A stretch of 64,000 nt of DNA from Agrypnia vestita (GCA_016648135.1 JADDOH010004261.1:186001-250000); one strand, 5' to 3'. Shown: positions 1 through 11,035, counted from the first letter of the stretch. Translations and numbers: made by a program. Notes: generated by a model from the sequence alone, not told the origin.

Positions 1-365
1 TAATTACTGTTTGTTTTTGCCTTAAAAATCATCATAGCATCCAAGAGTTCTTATAATATAGCTACGATCGGTGTGATGCAGAGGTAACTAAATCATTAAT
101 CTGTATGAATAGCTGAATACGTCTGTATTTGTGTATACATGTATACACATTATGCGCATCAGTGATGATTATTTATGTAAAGCCGCTTTCAAGTGCCCAT
201 AATGAGGCAGGCTGCGCGCATTATCCCGGTGGGTGGCGAGCTATTCTACGGTGACCATCACCTCCACGCGAGCGATCGGAACACTCTACTATAACTGTTC
301 GAAGAATATTTTTTCTTCTTCTGTATGAAGGCTTGAACTTTGTGGTGACATTATTATTAAAATAA
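1..365. other. Unassigned AT-rich sequence
   Basis: I see no gene here. A GC-raised patch at about 180-300 stands out from its surroundings but has no open frame or recognisable motif. Confidence 0.4.
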
Positions 366-560
366 AACACAAATTACTTTGTTTTCACCACTTTATTAGA
401 TTAAAAAATCTACACGTTTCGAGAACAATGTTCTCTTCCTCAATCAATGTTGATTATTGTGTACTAACGAACGATCTTTAAAAGTTGAACCAAGCAAATG
501 TGTTACGGTGAAGGCGTGGTTGAGGGGGTAGGTGAGGGGAGGGGGGGGTTCAAGGTGTTA
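366..560 (-). mobile_element. Penelope-like element 3' tail, degenerate
   Basis: Read on the minus strand, this has the order seen in the better Penelope-like tails of the window (38.5 and 41.5 kb): a C-rich tract (the G-rich plus strand at 524-548), then a hammerhead-like motif at 411-443, then an AT-rich tail. In the motif a perfect 6-bp stem (GAGAAC/GTTCTC) is followed directly by GAAAC and GTGTA, as expected for stem II and a tiny stem III. The CUGANGA core is damaged to TTGAGGA and stem I is not clear. No coding part remains. The family call rests on similarity to the other copies. Confidence 0.45.
524..548 (+). other. G-quadruplex-type G-rich tract
   Basis: Runs of five, four and eight G are separated by loops of seven and one bases; splitting the last run gives four runs of three or more. 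It lies in the spacer of the minus-strand Penelope-like tail, so the element RNA would be C-rich here. Confidence 0.5.
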
Positions 561-980
561 ATTATTATGGGTCATTTGGACAATGTGGAATGTTAAGTGG
601 AAAAATATTCAAAATAGGATTATGCAAAAATTTCGTCTATGTATTTATTATATTAGACTTAATATTAACGTTTTTCCTAATTTAGAGTATTTCTAAATTA
701 TTTATTTGAAATATCTTATAGTTGAAATGTAAAAATGGCTTTAGTTGCATTTTTGGGACTCTTTTTTTAATTTTTTTTTATTGCTACCATTTCTCAATAA
801 TTTACAAATATGTACATTGGTAATAACTCAAATAATTATGCACGAAGAAAGAAAATTCTAACCGACACCTAATTTTTTAAAATGTTAAAATCATTAAAGT
901 AGGTACCCTGAATCAACGGAAATATAAAAAATTTAAATATATGTGTAATAGAGTGAAAAATGAACAATTTGAAGTAAACG
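561..980. other. Unassigned AT-rich sequence
   Basis: No gene, repeat or motif recognised. Confidence 0.3.
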
Positions 981-984
981 TAAA

Positions 985-1075
985 TATAGAAAAGAAAGTG
1001 TCTTTGAGGTGGTTTGGTCACGTGGAAAGTATGAGTGAGGGGACTAAGGCAAAGAAAATATGTATGTTAGTTAGT
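985..1075 (+). pseudogene. LINE reverse transcriptase C-terminal scrap
   Basis: The plus-strand frame reads VSLRWFGHVESMSE, the hallmark LRWxGHVxRM motif near the C-terminus of RTE/CR1-like LINE reverse transcriptases. Only about 30 residues are readable, and no domain core is left. It is cut on the right by the FB1 foldback starting at 1101. Confidence 0.6.
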
Positions 1076-1100
1076 ACCTAAGTATACTTTTTTTTACTTA

Positions 1101-1642
1101 TACAGGGTTATTCGGAAAACATTAATAACCTCGCAGGACTATATTTCTGCCTTGATTATGAGTCGAAAATGTTCAAGCTATCAAGACCTAATATCAATAG
1201 TTATGGAGATATGCAACATCAAAGAGTGCATTTTTTTTCAATATGTCTGACTTTTTTTGTAAAACGCTGGACTATCATTACAGTAACTTATATCGATTAC
1301 GAAAAATTCGTTCGTTTCAATACAAGTTAAATAAAATGATAAAAACACTTTTAAAAAATCCAATTGGAATGTTTTCCAATTGGAATTTGAAGATTTTTAT
1401 TATTTTATTTGACTTGTATTAAAGGGAATGAATTTTCATATTCGATAGAAGTTACTGTAATGATAGTCCAACGTTTTACAAAAAATAAGTCATTAATATT
1501 TAGGAAAAAAAATGCAAACTTTGATGTCGCATATCACCATAACTCTTGATATTAGATCGTAATAGCTTGAACATTTTCGACTCATAATCAAGGCAGGAAT
1601 ATAGTCCTGCGAGGTAATTAATGTTTTCCAAATAACCCTGTA
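1101..1642. mobile_element. FB1 foldback element, 542-bp near-perfect palindrome
   Basis: The two halves are inverted copies over almost the whole length. The left end starts TACAGGGTTATTCGGAAAAC, and the right end, reverse complemented, starts TACAGGGTTATTTGGAAAAC; the arms meet at an inner CCAATTGG palindrome pair near 1361-1383. There is no open frame, so it is non-autonomous. The same arm sequence, containing gagtcgaaaatgttcaagc, occurs at 12.2, 16.3, 21.8, 37.2 and 40.5 kb. The terminal TA may be part of a target duplication. The superfamily is not identified. Confidence 0.85.
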
Positions 1643-2603
1643 TATCCGACACAGTAAACTGGGCACGACAAATGTTTACAGAAGATATTGGTTTTCAAAA
1701 AATACTTATTTATTTCGGTTAATGATGAACCCTCTGAAGACAAAATCAAGTAATTGTGTTGTTAAAATTTTGAACATACTGAAAACTATTGTTAAAAATT
1801 AATTTTTTGTTTCCTCTTAATATCTGCTTGATGCACTTTGATGCAACGGCGAGGCACCCTGTGGTGAAGTCCCTCCTCCGGGGAGTAAATCTTGGATTCA
1901 CCAATAAACAGCTCTGAATCTTTAACAATTGCGAATGTCACATAAATAATGATGAAAGGTGATTTGCGACCTACCACGTGTACAATTTGTCAGACTGGGA
2001 CGTTTACGAGAATGAGTGTGTCAGCATTTACGACGGGCTGTGAAGTGTTGAGGAGGGGAGAAGATGGAGTGTCCGTTGAGACCTGGAACCCTCATTGCCT
2101 GCTAATCGAAATTTCACTCCGAGCCATGTTGGAACAATGAGATTCTCATGTTTTGGTTTTGCTCGAGTGATTTGTTTCAATTAAATGAATACAGATTTAC
2201 CACTGTTTTAATTAAAACTATACTAATTTTTTTTACTACACACACTTTGTGTTATTTTGTCACTATTCTAGTTTCGTGTATGAGCTCCTTTGGAACTATA
2301 GTGGTCACAAAATCAACGCATGAGTAGTATAAGTTTAATGTTTCATTTCAAATATGGACAAAGAACATTAAAATATGTCATAACAAAAATATTAAATAAA
2401 ATCCCATGTCGTGTCAAAATGGATATTAATAAAAAAGGTCAAAATACAGAATTAATGAATATGTTACTAAATAAAAGAGACTTATTTTGATTTTGGTAAT
2501 ATTTGTATTGCTTCTTGTATTGTTGTATTGTATTGTTGATTTGAATTTGAGTTTGTAAGATCTATTGTAATTAATTAATATGAATGTATTTCTGGTAAAT
2601 ACA

Positions 2604-2606
<3 letters not shown>
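1643..2606. other. Unassigned sequence
   Basis: Short frames on both strands around 1790-2140 lack family resemblance or splice support. The part near 1850-2110 is somewhat GC-raised. I see no gene. Confidence 0.3.

Positions 2607-2633
<27 letters not shown>
2607..2633. repeat. (TA)n microsatellite
   Basis: About 13 uninterrupted TA units. Confidence 0.95.
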
Positions 2634-2635
<2 letters not shown>

Positions 2636-2790
2636 ATGCACCTACAGACAAATATCAATGTGATGTTTTGTGGGTCTGAGATGTAAAAAAAAAAAAAATC
2701 ATAAAAAAAAATAAAAAATAATATTTAACAATGTTAAAAGAACGCAGATATACGACATGATAAATAACGAATACAAAAACTGGAAAAATA

Positions 2791-2898
2791 GAGTAGCTTG
2801 TTGGTCTTGTGGTTAGTTTTCAAAGCACAGCTTAATTTGAAAATAGTAAGAATATTGATGTGACACGTATCCCGTGTTTGCATCTCTATTTAAAAAAG
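2791..2898 (+). mobile_element. SINE family 1, internally deleted copy
   Basis: It starts gagtagcttgttggtcttg and ends with the shared tail aaatagtaagaatattgatg, then an A-rich end. The segment holding the B box of the tRNA-like head is missing, so this copy has lost the internal promoter seen at 22902, 53438 and 53768. Confidence 0.75.
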
Positions 2899-3564
2899 AA
2901 ACTAATTTTTATGGAGACCGGACCAAACAGTAGGTACGTAATTCCAAAACTATTTAAACAACTACTGGACAGACTAAAAAATGAAACGGGACAAAGAAAT
3001 ACTGCAATGAACAGTGATAATATTACATTATATATTTTTAAGGACTATTAAGTAATATATTCTTAACATATATGTAAGTACTATAAAATATAATTGTGCA
3101 CAAACTGCTTATACAGATTTGCAAGATGCCTGTAAAAATACATACAAAAATATATAGATTATTATTAATAAACAATAAAACTATGTAGTGTAAATTAAAA
3201 TAATCCTATTACGTGTTGAAGTAAATGCTTTATAAATTAATATTAGATTATAATAATTTCCTTATTTACAAACTTCTGTGTCGCAAAATAACGTAAAAAG
3301 AACGTAGGTACAATAGCAGCTAGCGGTGTCACATTCTATCACATCGATGTGTGTGATTATCCCGTCAAATATAGTAAATTATTTCGGTGATGATGTAACC
3401 TGATTTTAAAATAAAAAAAGAGGTTATATAAAACACTGATTTAACAATGATTTCCCTTCATTACTGATACATGAGTGAATAATGTATGCTATGTTATTAA
3501 TACCGTAAATATGTAAATACTGTGATTCATATAAAAATATTATTTTAATATTCATGTTCCTGCC
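2899..3564. other. Unassigned AT-rich sequence
   Basis: No gene or repeat recognised; very AT-rich with only short frames. Confidence 0.3.
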
Positions 3565-3698
3565 GATTGAACATTTAAATATTTTAATTATTTTAGAAAG
3601 CTTATGTTGAAACTTACAGTTTTTTATTTTTGATTGAACATTTAAATATTTTAATTATTTTAGAAAGCTTATGTTGAAACTTACAGTTTTAGATTTTT
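3565..3698. repeat. 67-bp tandem duplication
   Basis: Two adjacent copies, starting at 3565 and 3632, of a segment beginning gattgaacatttaaatattt. They are nearly identical, so the duplication is recent. Confidence 0.9.
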
Positions 3699-3842
3699 GA
3701 AATAAAATACCTACTACTCACATTTAATATAATTTTACATTATGTTTCTTTTTCGTAAATATTGATAAAACAATCTAGCCATTTATAAAACGTTTATTTT
3801 TATTTTTCAAGCCTTCGTCATATGATGACGATTTATTATAAT

Positions 3843-4090
3843 ACTAGTTGTTACCCGTCAAAAATGACGGGAAAAGGGTTCGCGTCCTTGCTAAGATGTA
3901 TTTATAGGAAACGCAATGGTGGCAACATCGATAGCGCTAGCATTCGCGCGGCCATGGTTTGCATCCTAGCCGTTTAATTAGTTTTTTAGCCGTGAATTGG
4001 AACGAAATTACGGACGTTACACGAAGTTCAGACGGACAGACGGACGGGCGAACAGGCAATGAAATTATTATCTTTGATGATATCTATGAC
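3843..4090 (+). mobile_element. GACA-tailed retroposon (family R)
   Basis: The head contains ttacccgtcaaaaatgacgg, the middle agccgtgaattggaacgaaa, and the tail a GACA/GACGG-type microsatellite followed by tgaaattatt. Related copies lie at 8870, 9549, 20383, 50130 (minus) and 58381. There is no open frame, so it is probably SINE-like; other copies carry a tRNA B-box-like word. Confidence 0.7.
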
Positions 4091-5008
4091 CCGAATTCAG
4101 AGTCAATACTTAGTGATTTAAAGGTTAAAGTACGCATTAAAAGCCTAATTTTCAGTACAAAATAATACTATTAAAGCGTACCTTAACCTTTAAATCATAT
4201 AAGTATTGTCTCTGAATTCGGGGCTATGTGTACACACAGCTACACATTAAATTAAATTTTACGTACCTACAATAGATCTTTAAATATTTTGAAGCCCGAT
4301 ATCTCGCGCTTCACTTAAAATCGAATTCACAAATAGAAGTAGAGGGAACGAGCCCAAAAAAGAACAGTGAAGTTTAATATAAAACTCGTATTAAAATGCC
4401 GTAAAACGGCGCACTTACCTAATCCCACCTTCAGCCAGACCTCACCTTAGAATTTTACTACATTTTTAGTGTTCTAAATGTCAAAACATAAAACACGCCA
4501 CGTACCGGGAGTAAGAGTTGTAAACGTCATGTTTTATTTGTTTACAAATGAGATTGAAAGCACGTGTTCCTATTCGTGTGTTTTTTCCTCTGCCTAATTC
4601 GCTAGAAGAACATAACGTTAATTTACGATAGAGCCGAGACATGCCGAGGAAATGTGAGATTTCATTTTTAAATTCCGGAGGCCGCGTTCATAGCTCACTC
4701 TTCAGAATTTACAGTGAACGGTGATTTCAGCGGGAGAGTTTTTGCAAACTTAACTTTTAAATGATGAAAACTTAAACTGTGTTATCTAAAACTATTTTAA
4801 ATCTGACTATTCAAGTTTCAAGAGTATCACCTCTAATCGACAGATGGAGTACCTATTAAACAATCAAATATTTAATTTTTTTATTTTAAAATTAAAAATT
4901 GCGGAAATAATTCATATTTGTAGTACCTACTGGAGATGATGCGTCCGCATTAAGAAATTTTTAATTATTATTAATAAAAAATGGTGAAAGTAAACAGTGT
5001 TTTAATAT
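4091..5008. other. Unassigned sequence
   Basis: No gene recognised. A stretch around 4430-4740 is less AT-rich than its flanks but has no supported frame. Confidence 0.3.
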
Positions 5009-5232
5009 GGTAGTCTCAAGTGGCCACGTAAAATTGAACAATTTTTCGCTTCAATTTTTATCAGTTTGCGTTATTTTTAACAATCATATTTTAACGGCTA
5101 TATTTTAATATGCCAGATATTATCATTAAGACGGTAGTCTCATGTGGCTACGCAAAATTGAAAATTTTTTCGCTTCCATTTTTATTGGTTCGCGTTATTT
5201 TGAACAATCATGTTTTGACCGCTATTATATAA
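5009..5232. repeat. About 124-bp diverged tandem duplication
   Basis: Copies starting ggtagtctcaagtggccacg (5009) and ggtagtctcatgtggctacg (5133) align along their length with scattered substitutions. This duplication is older than the one at 3565. Confidence 0.8.
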
Positions 5233-5336
5233 CATGTACACTGTTAGTTTTGACGAGATGACATCTGACAGATGTCTTGACAATTCTCGTAGAATTTTTA
5301 AAGCACGCACCTAAATACCTACGACTCGTCTATTTT

Positions 5337-5997
5337 NNNNNNNNNNNNNNNNNNNNNNNNNNNNNNNNNNNNNNNNNNNNNNNNNNNNNNNNNNNNNNNN
5401 NNNNNNNNNNNNNNNNNNNNNNNNNNNNNNNNNNNNNNNNNNNNNNNNNNNNNNNNNNNNNNNNNNNNNNNNNNNNNNNNNNNNNNNNNNNNNNNNNNNN
5501 NNNNNNNNNNNNNNNNNNNNNNNNNNNNNNNNNNNNNNNNNNNNNNNNNNNNNNNNNNNNNNNNNNNNNNNNNNNNNNNNNNNNNNNNNNNNNNNNNNNN
5601 NNNNNNNNNNNNNNNNNNNNNNNNNNNNNNNNNNNNNNNNNNNNNNNNNNNNNNNNNNNNNNNNNNNNNNNNNNNNNNNNNNNNNNNNNNNNNNNNNNNN
5701 NNNNNNNNNNNNNNNNNNNNNNNNNNNNNNNNNNNNNNNNNNNNNNNNNNNNNNNNNNNNNNNNNNNNNNNNNNNNNNNNNNNNNNNNNNNNNNNNNNNN
5801 NNNNNNNNNNNNNNNNNNNNNNNNNNNNNNNNNNNNNNNNNNNNNNNNNNNNNNNNNNNNNNNNNNNNNNNNNNNNNNNNNNNNNNNNNNNNNNNNNNNN
5901 NNNNNNNNNNNNNNNNNNNNNNNNNNNNNNNNNNNNNNNNNNNNNNNNNNNNNNNNNNNNNNNNNNNNNNNNNNNNNNNNNNNNNNNNNNNNNNNNN
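5337..5997. other. Assembly gap (661 N)
   Basis: A run of unknown bases. Any open frame crossing it is an artefact. Confidence 1.
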
Positions 5998-6067
5998 TTA
6001 TATAAATATGTTGTTAACTTATAATACCTTCTGGTTAGAGTATTCTGTGGTATTTTTCCGTGTGTAT

Positions 6068-6125
6068 ACGACCTTTCTGGTCAAAGTTTCGGATCTTATT
6101 GCAGAGTCCATCAACAGGGTTGATA
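6068..6125 (-). ncRNA. Weak hammerhead-like motif
   Basis: On the minus strand, CTGTTGATGGACTCTGC is followed by GATCCGAAAC. The GATCCGAAAC word is shared with the motif at 35480-35535. The core is degenerate and no firm stem is visible; it is reported only as a likely relic. Confidence 0.25.
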
Positions 6126-6464
6126 AGTTGTTGTGAATGTTGATTTTGTTGTTAAGTATTGACACCAATATAATATAAACTGTAAAAAAATATTGATGAA
6201 TTTTTAAAATAAATATATTAAGTTTTTTAGTATGCTTACCTACATATATGTTTAGTTTCTGGTTGAAAAAAGGAATGCATACAACTCAATTTTATTCACT
6301 ATATCTTATATCCTTCCATTGATGTTTATAAACATAAAAATTTTATCATCAATAAATGCTATACTATCTTTGTCGTTTGATATTTATAAACAACAAATAT
6401 TATCACTAATTGATTCGACAGTTACTTGTTACGTGTAATTACGTAGTGTAACATCCCAATAATA

Positions 6465-6860
6465 ATAATTTCGTTGTTTGTCTGTCTGTCCGTCTATCCG
6501 TCTCTTCCTGTAACGTCCGTAACTTATTTTATAAAAACTTTTTTCGTGCTTTTTATTTATTTTTCTTTTTTTTCTGTCTGTCCGTAACTTCTTATATAAA
6601 AACTTTTCCATTTTTTTTTCTTTGTCTGTCTATCTATCTGTTACTTCCTGCAACGTCCGTAACTTTTTTATGAAAACTTTTTTCTTCCTTTTTCTTTTTT
6701 CTGCCTGTCCATAACTTCTTAAATAAAAACTTTTTTCCTTTTTCCTTTTTTCTTTTCTTTGTCTGTCTGTCCGTCCGTTACTTCCTTAACGTCCGTAACT
6801 TTTTTCTTTGTTTGCCTGTAATATCCGTAACTTTTTAAATAAAAACTTTTATTGAATATT
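6465..6860 (-). repeat. Expanded family R tail, about 138-bp units
   Basis: Reverse-complement family R tail sequence (acgtccgtaact, gtctgtctgtccgtc) recurs at about 6511, 6650 and 6787, so the period is near 138 bp. It looks like an amplified retroposon tail rather than three insertions. Confidence 0.6.
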
Positions 6861-8250
6861 TTTTTATAAATAAATAAATATTTTGTAGGAACCGACTTGT
6901 AACAGTAACATCATTTTCGACAGCTAGTTTTAATTTAAATATATTCTTAAATTTAAAAATGATATTATATTCTTTAAAAAAATAGACACGGACCAACGTA
7001 AACTGGTACATAAGCTGGTGCCATGTGTTTAAAGTTTGCGCATATCTCACACCATATTCAAAGCCTTAACTGGCTTAAATGTCCAGAGAGAATTAAACAC
7101 AAGTTATGCCTCACAATATTCAAGGATATTCACAACATGGCTCAATGCATTCATTGAGAATATAAATATAAAATTTGTATCGTAAAAGCAGTAGATATTA
7201 TATAATACAAAAGCAATGGAGAAAGTAAAAAGAATATATGTAAAGAATCATATGTATGTTAAGTAATGTTATTAATAAGATATTATTGAATACCAGAGCA
7301 ATAGCAAAATTAAAAAAAATATATTACGTATATAAAACTATATTAATGTTCGCGTATATTAAATAATCATCAAAAAATACAGTTTAATGAGCAATTAATT
7401 AATTAATTAATTAATTGTTTTCGGCAGTTGTGTATTTGTGCAAATGCGGATGACAATAAAGTATTCACGAATAGTGTTGTGTAGAAATGGTAAAAGTAGG
7501 GTGTCCACACTGAATTTGACAGAATGTATACCAAAGACATTTGAATATCACTTCTATCATTCAGCATGACACGCTTAAACATTTTTTTAAAAAGTGACAC
7601 AGTGTTCGCACTATACTTAGCTTATTTATTTTTTACGTGTAACATCTTTCCTCTCGCTTTCCTGCAATCTGTGGCAGTGGTTTCGTGAAAAAGACGGAAA
7701 TGCATAAAAGGAAATAAGATCGCGCAATTTCATTAGAACGATTAGCGCGCGCGACGGAAAAAATTATCGTTTATAAACAAATCAATGTCCAGCAAGTGAA
7801 CATCACAGCGAAGACGCACACTTCCAACATTCAACGTTTCTGATTTCGTATATATGTTGCGCGTCTGGTGTCAAGCGTGTGGAGGTTGTAACTTTGATAT
7901 ATTTTGGCTTATATCTTCGAAACTATCCAATAAATACGTAATTTTTTTTACATTAACGTAAACAATAACTACCCTTAATGATTTACATTCTCAAATTTAT
8001 TGTAATTAATGTGATTAATTTTAAATATTTATTCAAACTTTTCATGCAATATGCATGGCAGCACTCTACCGCCATCTATGAAAATAAATAAAAACAAATG
8101 ACCAAACACATTTCTAACAAAAATGCGTATGTAGATATATACGGTACCTACTTATTGCGGCAAAATTAAATAATTAATAAATGCACATACATTTTCTTTA
8201 CTTTTATTTACCTACTAATTAATAAATATACAGGTATTAGCTTCTTTAAA
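6861..8250. other. Mostly unassigned sequence before the host exon
   Basis: AT-rich with a (TTAA)n run at 7393-7417. A GC-raised patch around 7650-7880 has no open frame. If 8275 is a terminal exon, this is intron. Confidence 0.35.
7393..7417. repeat. (TTAA)n microsatellite
   Basis: Six tandem TTAA units. Confidence 0.9.
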
Positions 8251-8274
8251 TTTTGATGTTAATTTCTGTTGCAG

Positions 8275-8585
8275 CTCAATCGATATTTTTAATTGTGAGA
8301 TGTCAAATGTTACACATCATACGCGACTACTGCAAGGCTCGCTCGTTTTTTTTGAGACGAAATCTGATCCAAAATGCTTCAGATATTCTTCTAAAAATAA
8401 TGTACAAAGATTTATTGCTGGTTCCAAGTTTCCACGCCGAAGTGACAAGAGCGTTTAAGGCGTCATTCGGAGACCTGGATTCCATTCACGACATGTCAGA
8501 TTTTTATGATATATTTTCCGCCAAGTCCTACCTGCGAAGTGCCGCGTGGTCCCTGCTCATGTTGCGCGCGCTCGCTCCGCCCTGA
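8275..8585 (+). CDS. Putative 3'-terminal coding exon of an unidentified host gene
   Basis: A pyrimidine-rich acceptor (tttctgttgcag) ends at 8274. The frame then stays open for about 102 residues to a TGA at 8583-8585. If the acceptor is used, the exon starts in the second position of a codon. The peptide includes RCQMLHIIRDYCKARSFF, LLVPSFHAEVTRAFKASFGD and IHDMSDFYDIF, and ends MLRALAPP. It is helical-looking, rich in Leu, Arg and Phe, and has no signal peptide or obvious membrane segment. The last 120 bases are clearly GC-raised, unlike the flanks, as expected for constrained coding sequence. It shares nothing with the LINE or transposase remnants nearby. I could not assign a family, and no upstream exon is visible, partly because of the gap at 5337-5997. 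A chance open frame remains possible. Confidence 0.5.
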
Positions 8586-8869
8586 GCCCGGAACCCCCGC
8601 GACCACAATCCTTAGACAAGAAATTAGCCATGCATTATTGCAAATGATGATTCTCCCATTGTCCCGAGCTTAGCCTGACCAGCGAGCTGCATTTTTTTTC
8701 TTTCTACATACACGTGCGCGCGATGTGGGGGAAAGTATCTGTTGTGGGTAGAGCGACTGATGGCCCGTGTCTATGGGTGAGATTTTAAACTGGATTCCTT
8801 GAAAAGTATCTTACGAGTATTTATGTTTTATTGTGTTTAATTTGTAGAACTCCGTGTTTATTTTTAACT
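8586..8869 (+). other. Possible 3' untranslated region
   Basis: Sequence after the stop of the putative exon. It starts GC-rich and turns AT-rich; I see no canonical AATAAA before the retroposon at 8870. Confidence 0.25.
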
Positions 8870-9095
8870 AGCTGTAACCCGTCAAAAATAACCGGACATT
8901 GGTTCGCGTCTTTTGGCGGTCCACGGAGTTTCGGGTCGCTGGCTCGGGGTTCAAGCCCCACCTCTGGTCGTTTAATTTGATTTCTTTTAGCCGTGAATTC
9001 AAACGAAATTACGGACAGACAGACGGACGGACAGAGAGACAGATGGACAGACAGACAGATAGACGGACAGACGTACAGACAAATAAATTATTTTG
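8870..9095 (+). mobile_element. GACA-tailed retroposon (family R)
   Basis: It starts agctgtaacccgtcaaaaat and contains ggggttcaagccccacc, which includes a good pol III B-box word (GGTTCAAGCCCC). After aaacgaaattacggacag comes a long GACA/GACGG tail. The B box suggests a tRNA-related SINE. Confidence 0.75.
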
Positions 9096-9101
9096 TTTGA
9101 T

Positions 9102-9175
9102 ATGATGGCTGTTTCGGCTTACTAGACCATTATCAAACAGTTTTATAATGGTCTAGTAGCCGAAACAGCTGTCAT
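9102..9175. repeat. Foldback hairpin next to family R tail
   Basis: Arms 9102-9133 and 9145-9175 are inverted copies of atgatggctgtttcggctta with one or two mismatches around an 11-base loop. It begins only a few bases after the microsatellite tail. Confidence 0.85.
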
Positions 9176-9675
9176 ATTTAAAATGACGTTTTACGCAAAC
9201 TTACAGAAGTTAATAATAATATTTATTAAAATTATCTCATAAGCTTGATGCAAAGATATTAGAGTGGGTCACTGTTGTATGAAATTTTTTATTCTGATAT
9301 ATATTTAGTACCTACAGCTAGAAAAGGGTGCCAAATGATGTTTTTAGCTTACGTATAATATTTGATTAGATATCGGGATATCATCTTCTGCCTCCGGATC
9401 AACTGTAGAGAATACATATTTTGTAAAAAATATGAACTATTACAGCAAGGCTTAAAAATGTGTGTCTATAAAGCTAATTAAAATAGCTTTTTTACTTATT
9501 CCAATTAAACGTTGAAAAAATGATATTTCTATTATTATTATTATAATACTAGCCGTACAGCCAAGAAAATCACGGAACATAGTTAAAGTATTATTTATTT
9601 ATACACAATAAAAAGTCTGTCGAACGTAGAAAGCGTACGTTGATAGTTCGCATCTTAGCTAAGCCGCGTATTGTA

Positions 9676-10230
9676 TAATGGGTGTACCCATAAGTAATCA
9701 ATTATTTAAGTGGCAACAAAAAAAAGAATTTAACTACATTTAATTTTATTTTTAATCAATTTAATCTCCATCATTATCTAAGACCTTTTGCCATCATGTT
9801 GTTAGACTTTTAAGAAAAATAAGTTTCTAGATGTTTTAAAGCATCATTATCAAATTCTAACGGTCGCCCACTTCGATCGCTATCAGGCAAGTCAAAATCA
9901 CCATCGGAAAATTTTCTAAACCAACGTTGGCACTTATTTACTTTCAATACGTCTCCATACACATCACAAATTTTCTTTGTTGCAACCGTTGCATTAACAC
10001 CCAATAGAAAATTAAACAGCATGTAATGACGTAAATTTTCTAAGTTAGTTGATTGTCCGCCATTTTACAACAGAGTAATAAAAAAAATTAAATTATATTG
10101 TCGCAAGTCACGAGATCACGGATTATAATATTGAGTATAAAATACGTTTTTACACGTTCACTTTACTGAGATTGACTGAAGCAAACATTTCACACCAAAA
10201 ATAATTGATTACTTATGGGTACACCTATTA
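9676..10230 (-). mobile_element. Internally deleted mariner-like element, 555 bp
   Basis: The ends are inverted copies: left taatgggtgtacccataagt, right (reverse complement) taataggtgtacccataagt, continuing through aatcaattatt. TA flanks both ends (9674-9675 and 10231-10232). At 555 bp it is under half the usual 1.3 kb. It carries only the N-terminal transposase remnant, so it could move only in trans. It is a different lineage from the mariners at 51 and 60 kb. Confidence 0.85.
9810..10063 (-). pseudogene. Mariner transposase N-terminal remnant
   Basis: The open part (start 10022) reads MLFNFLLGVNATVATKKICD, VYGD, then CQRWFRKFSDGDFDLPDSDR and SGRP. This matches the N-terminal helix-turn-helix DNA-binding region of mariner transposases, including the WFxxFxxGDFDLxDxxRSGRP linker motif. 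A likely upstream ATG at 10063 (MADNQL) is separated by a stop and a frame change. Shortly after residue 70 the frame stops, and the whole DDD catalytic domain is missing, although a little C-terminal-like sequence lies near 9780-9800. It is non-functional. Confidence 0.8.
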
Positions 10231-10350
10231 TATAGCATATTTTTGACGGGCCACAGAGAAGCGATGGTGATTATCGTCTAGACGCCGTGCCGCCATAAGA
10301 AGAACCTTGACTTTCGGAATTCCAATGTCGTGGCTTCCAGATATTTATTG

Positions 10351-10829
10351 GTTTACAATTATAAGAGGTGACAATAATTCGATTCTAATACAATAGGAGT
10401 ACTGTTCATGTCGCGGTGGCTACGGAATATGAGGTCGTCTGTCAATCTCATTCATCAGACGGACGTCACTCGGATCCGCCACAGCGAGCGTATTTATCGA
10501 AACTTTGCCGCGCCAACTCAAGCGCTTGGAGTTTTTAAACTTTGTTCATAATTAAGTGGGCTATGTGTTTTCACGCTAGGCTTGAGACACCTTTATGATA
10601 GACATTTATAACACTAATAAATACAATTGATTTTTCGCCAAAACACCGTAATCACGTGTATAAAAAATGTTTTTCGTATTTTACAAGTACGTCGAATCAC
10701 TGCCAACTGACCCCCTATTATTAGAATAACAATATTTTATTATATCTCAACACAAAGTAGTATAATATTCGAGGTCTTCCGAGATGATATCAAACATCAG
10801 AATAAGAGAGATATGTGAGGCTGAGGATA
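10351..10829. other. Unassigned sequence
   Basis: A GC-raised patch around 10400-10520 has no supported frame; no gene recognised. Confidence 0.3.
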
Positions 10830-11035
10830 TTGTATGATGGAGTAGACAGCGAAGGAGGGGCTGGTAAGGTCGTGTCCAGATAATGGACAGCACAAGACTC
10901 TCATATATCGTACTACATAGTCAACTTCACGGAACCCGCTCTCGCGGAAGACCTCCCAAATGGAAGAACGCTGGGAGTCCACCTAATAGGAGGCGCTATT
11001 CTCTGGAGAAAAGACCAGGATAAAGGAAGAAGAAG
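10830..11035 (+). pseudogene. LINE C-terminal fossil
   Basis: The plus frame near 10935-11010 reads TRSRGRPPKWKNAGSPPNRR then RYSLEKRPG and a stop, resembling the RGRPxKRWxD end of LINE reverse transcriptases. It is short and degraded, ending in agaagaagaagggg. Confidence 0.45.

Larger units (their letters stand above)
9549..10350 (+). mobile_element. Family R retroposon split by a mariner
   Basis: The left part (9549-9675, aaaaagtctgtcgaacgtag then gcatcttagctaagcc) and the right part (from 10231, tttttgacgggccacagaga) join to match the uninterrupted copy at 58381-58625. The gap is filled exactly by the mariner at 9676-10230 with flanking TA. Confidence 0.7.

Noticed and set aside
5277..6005. 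Long open frame of 242 codons
   Set aside because: It runs through the N gap; nearly all its residues are unknown.
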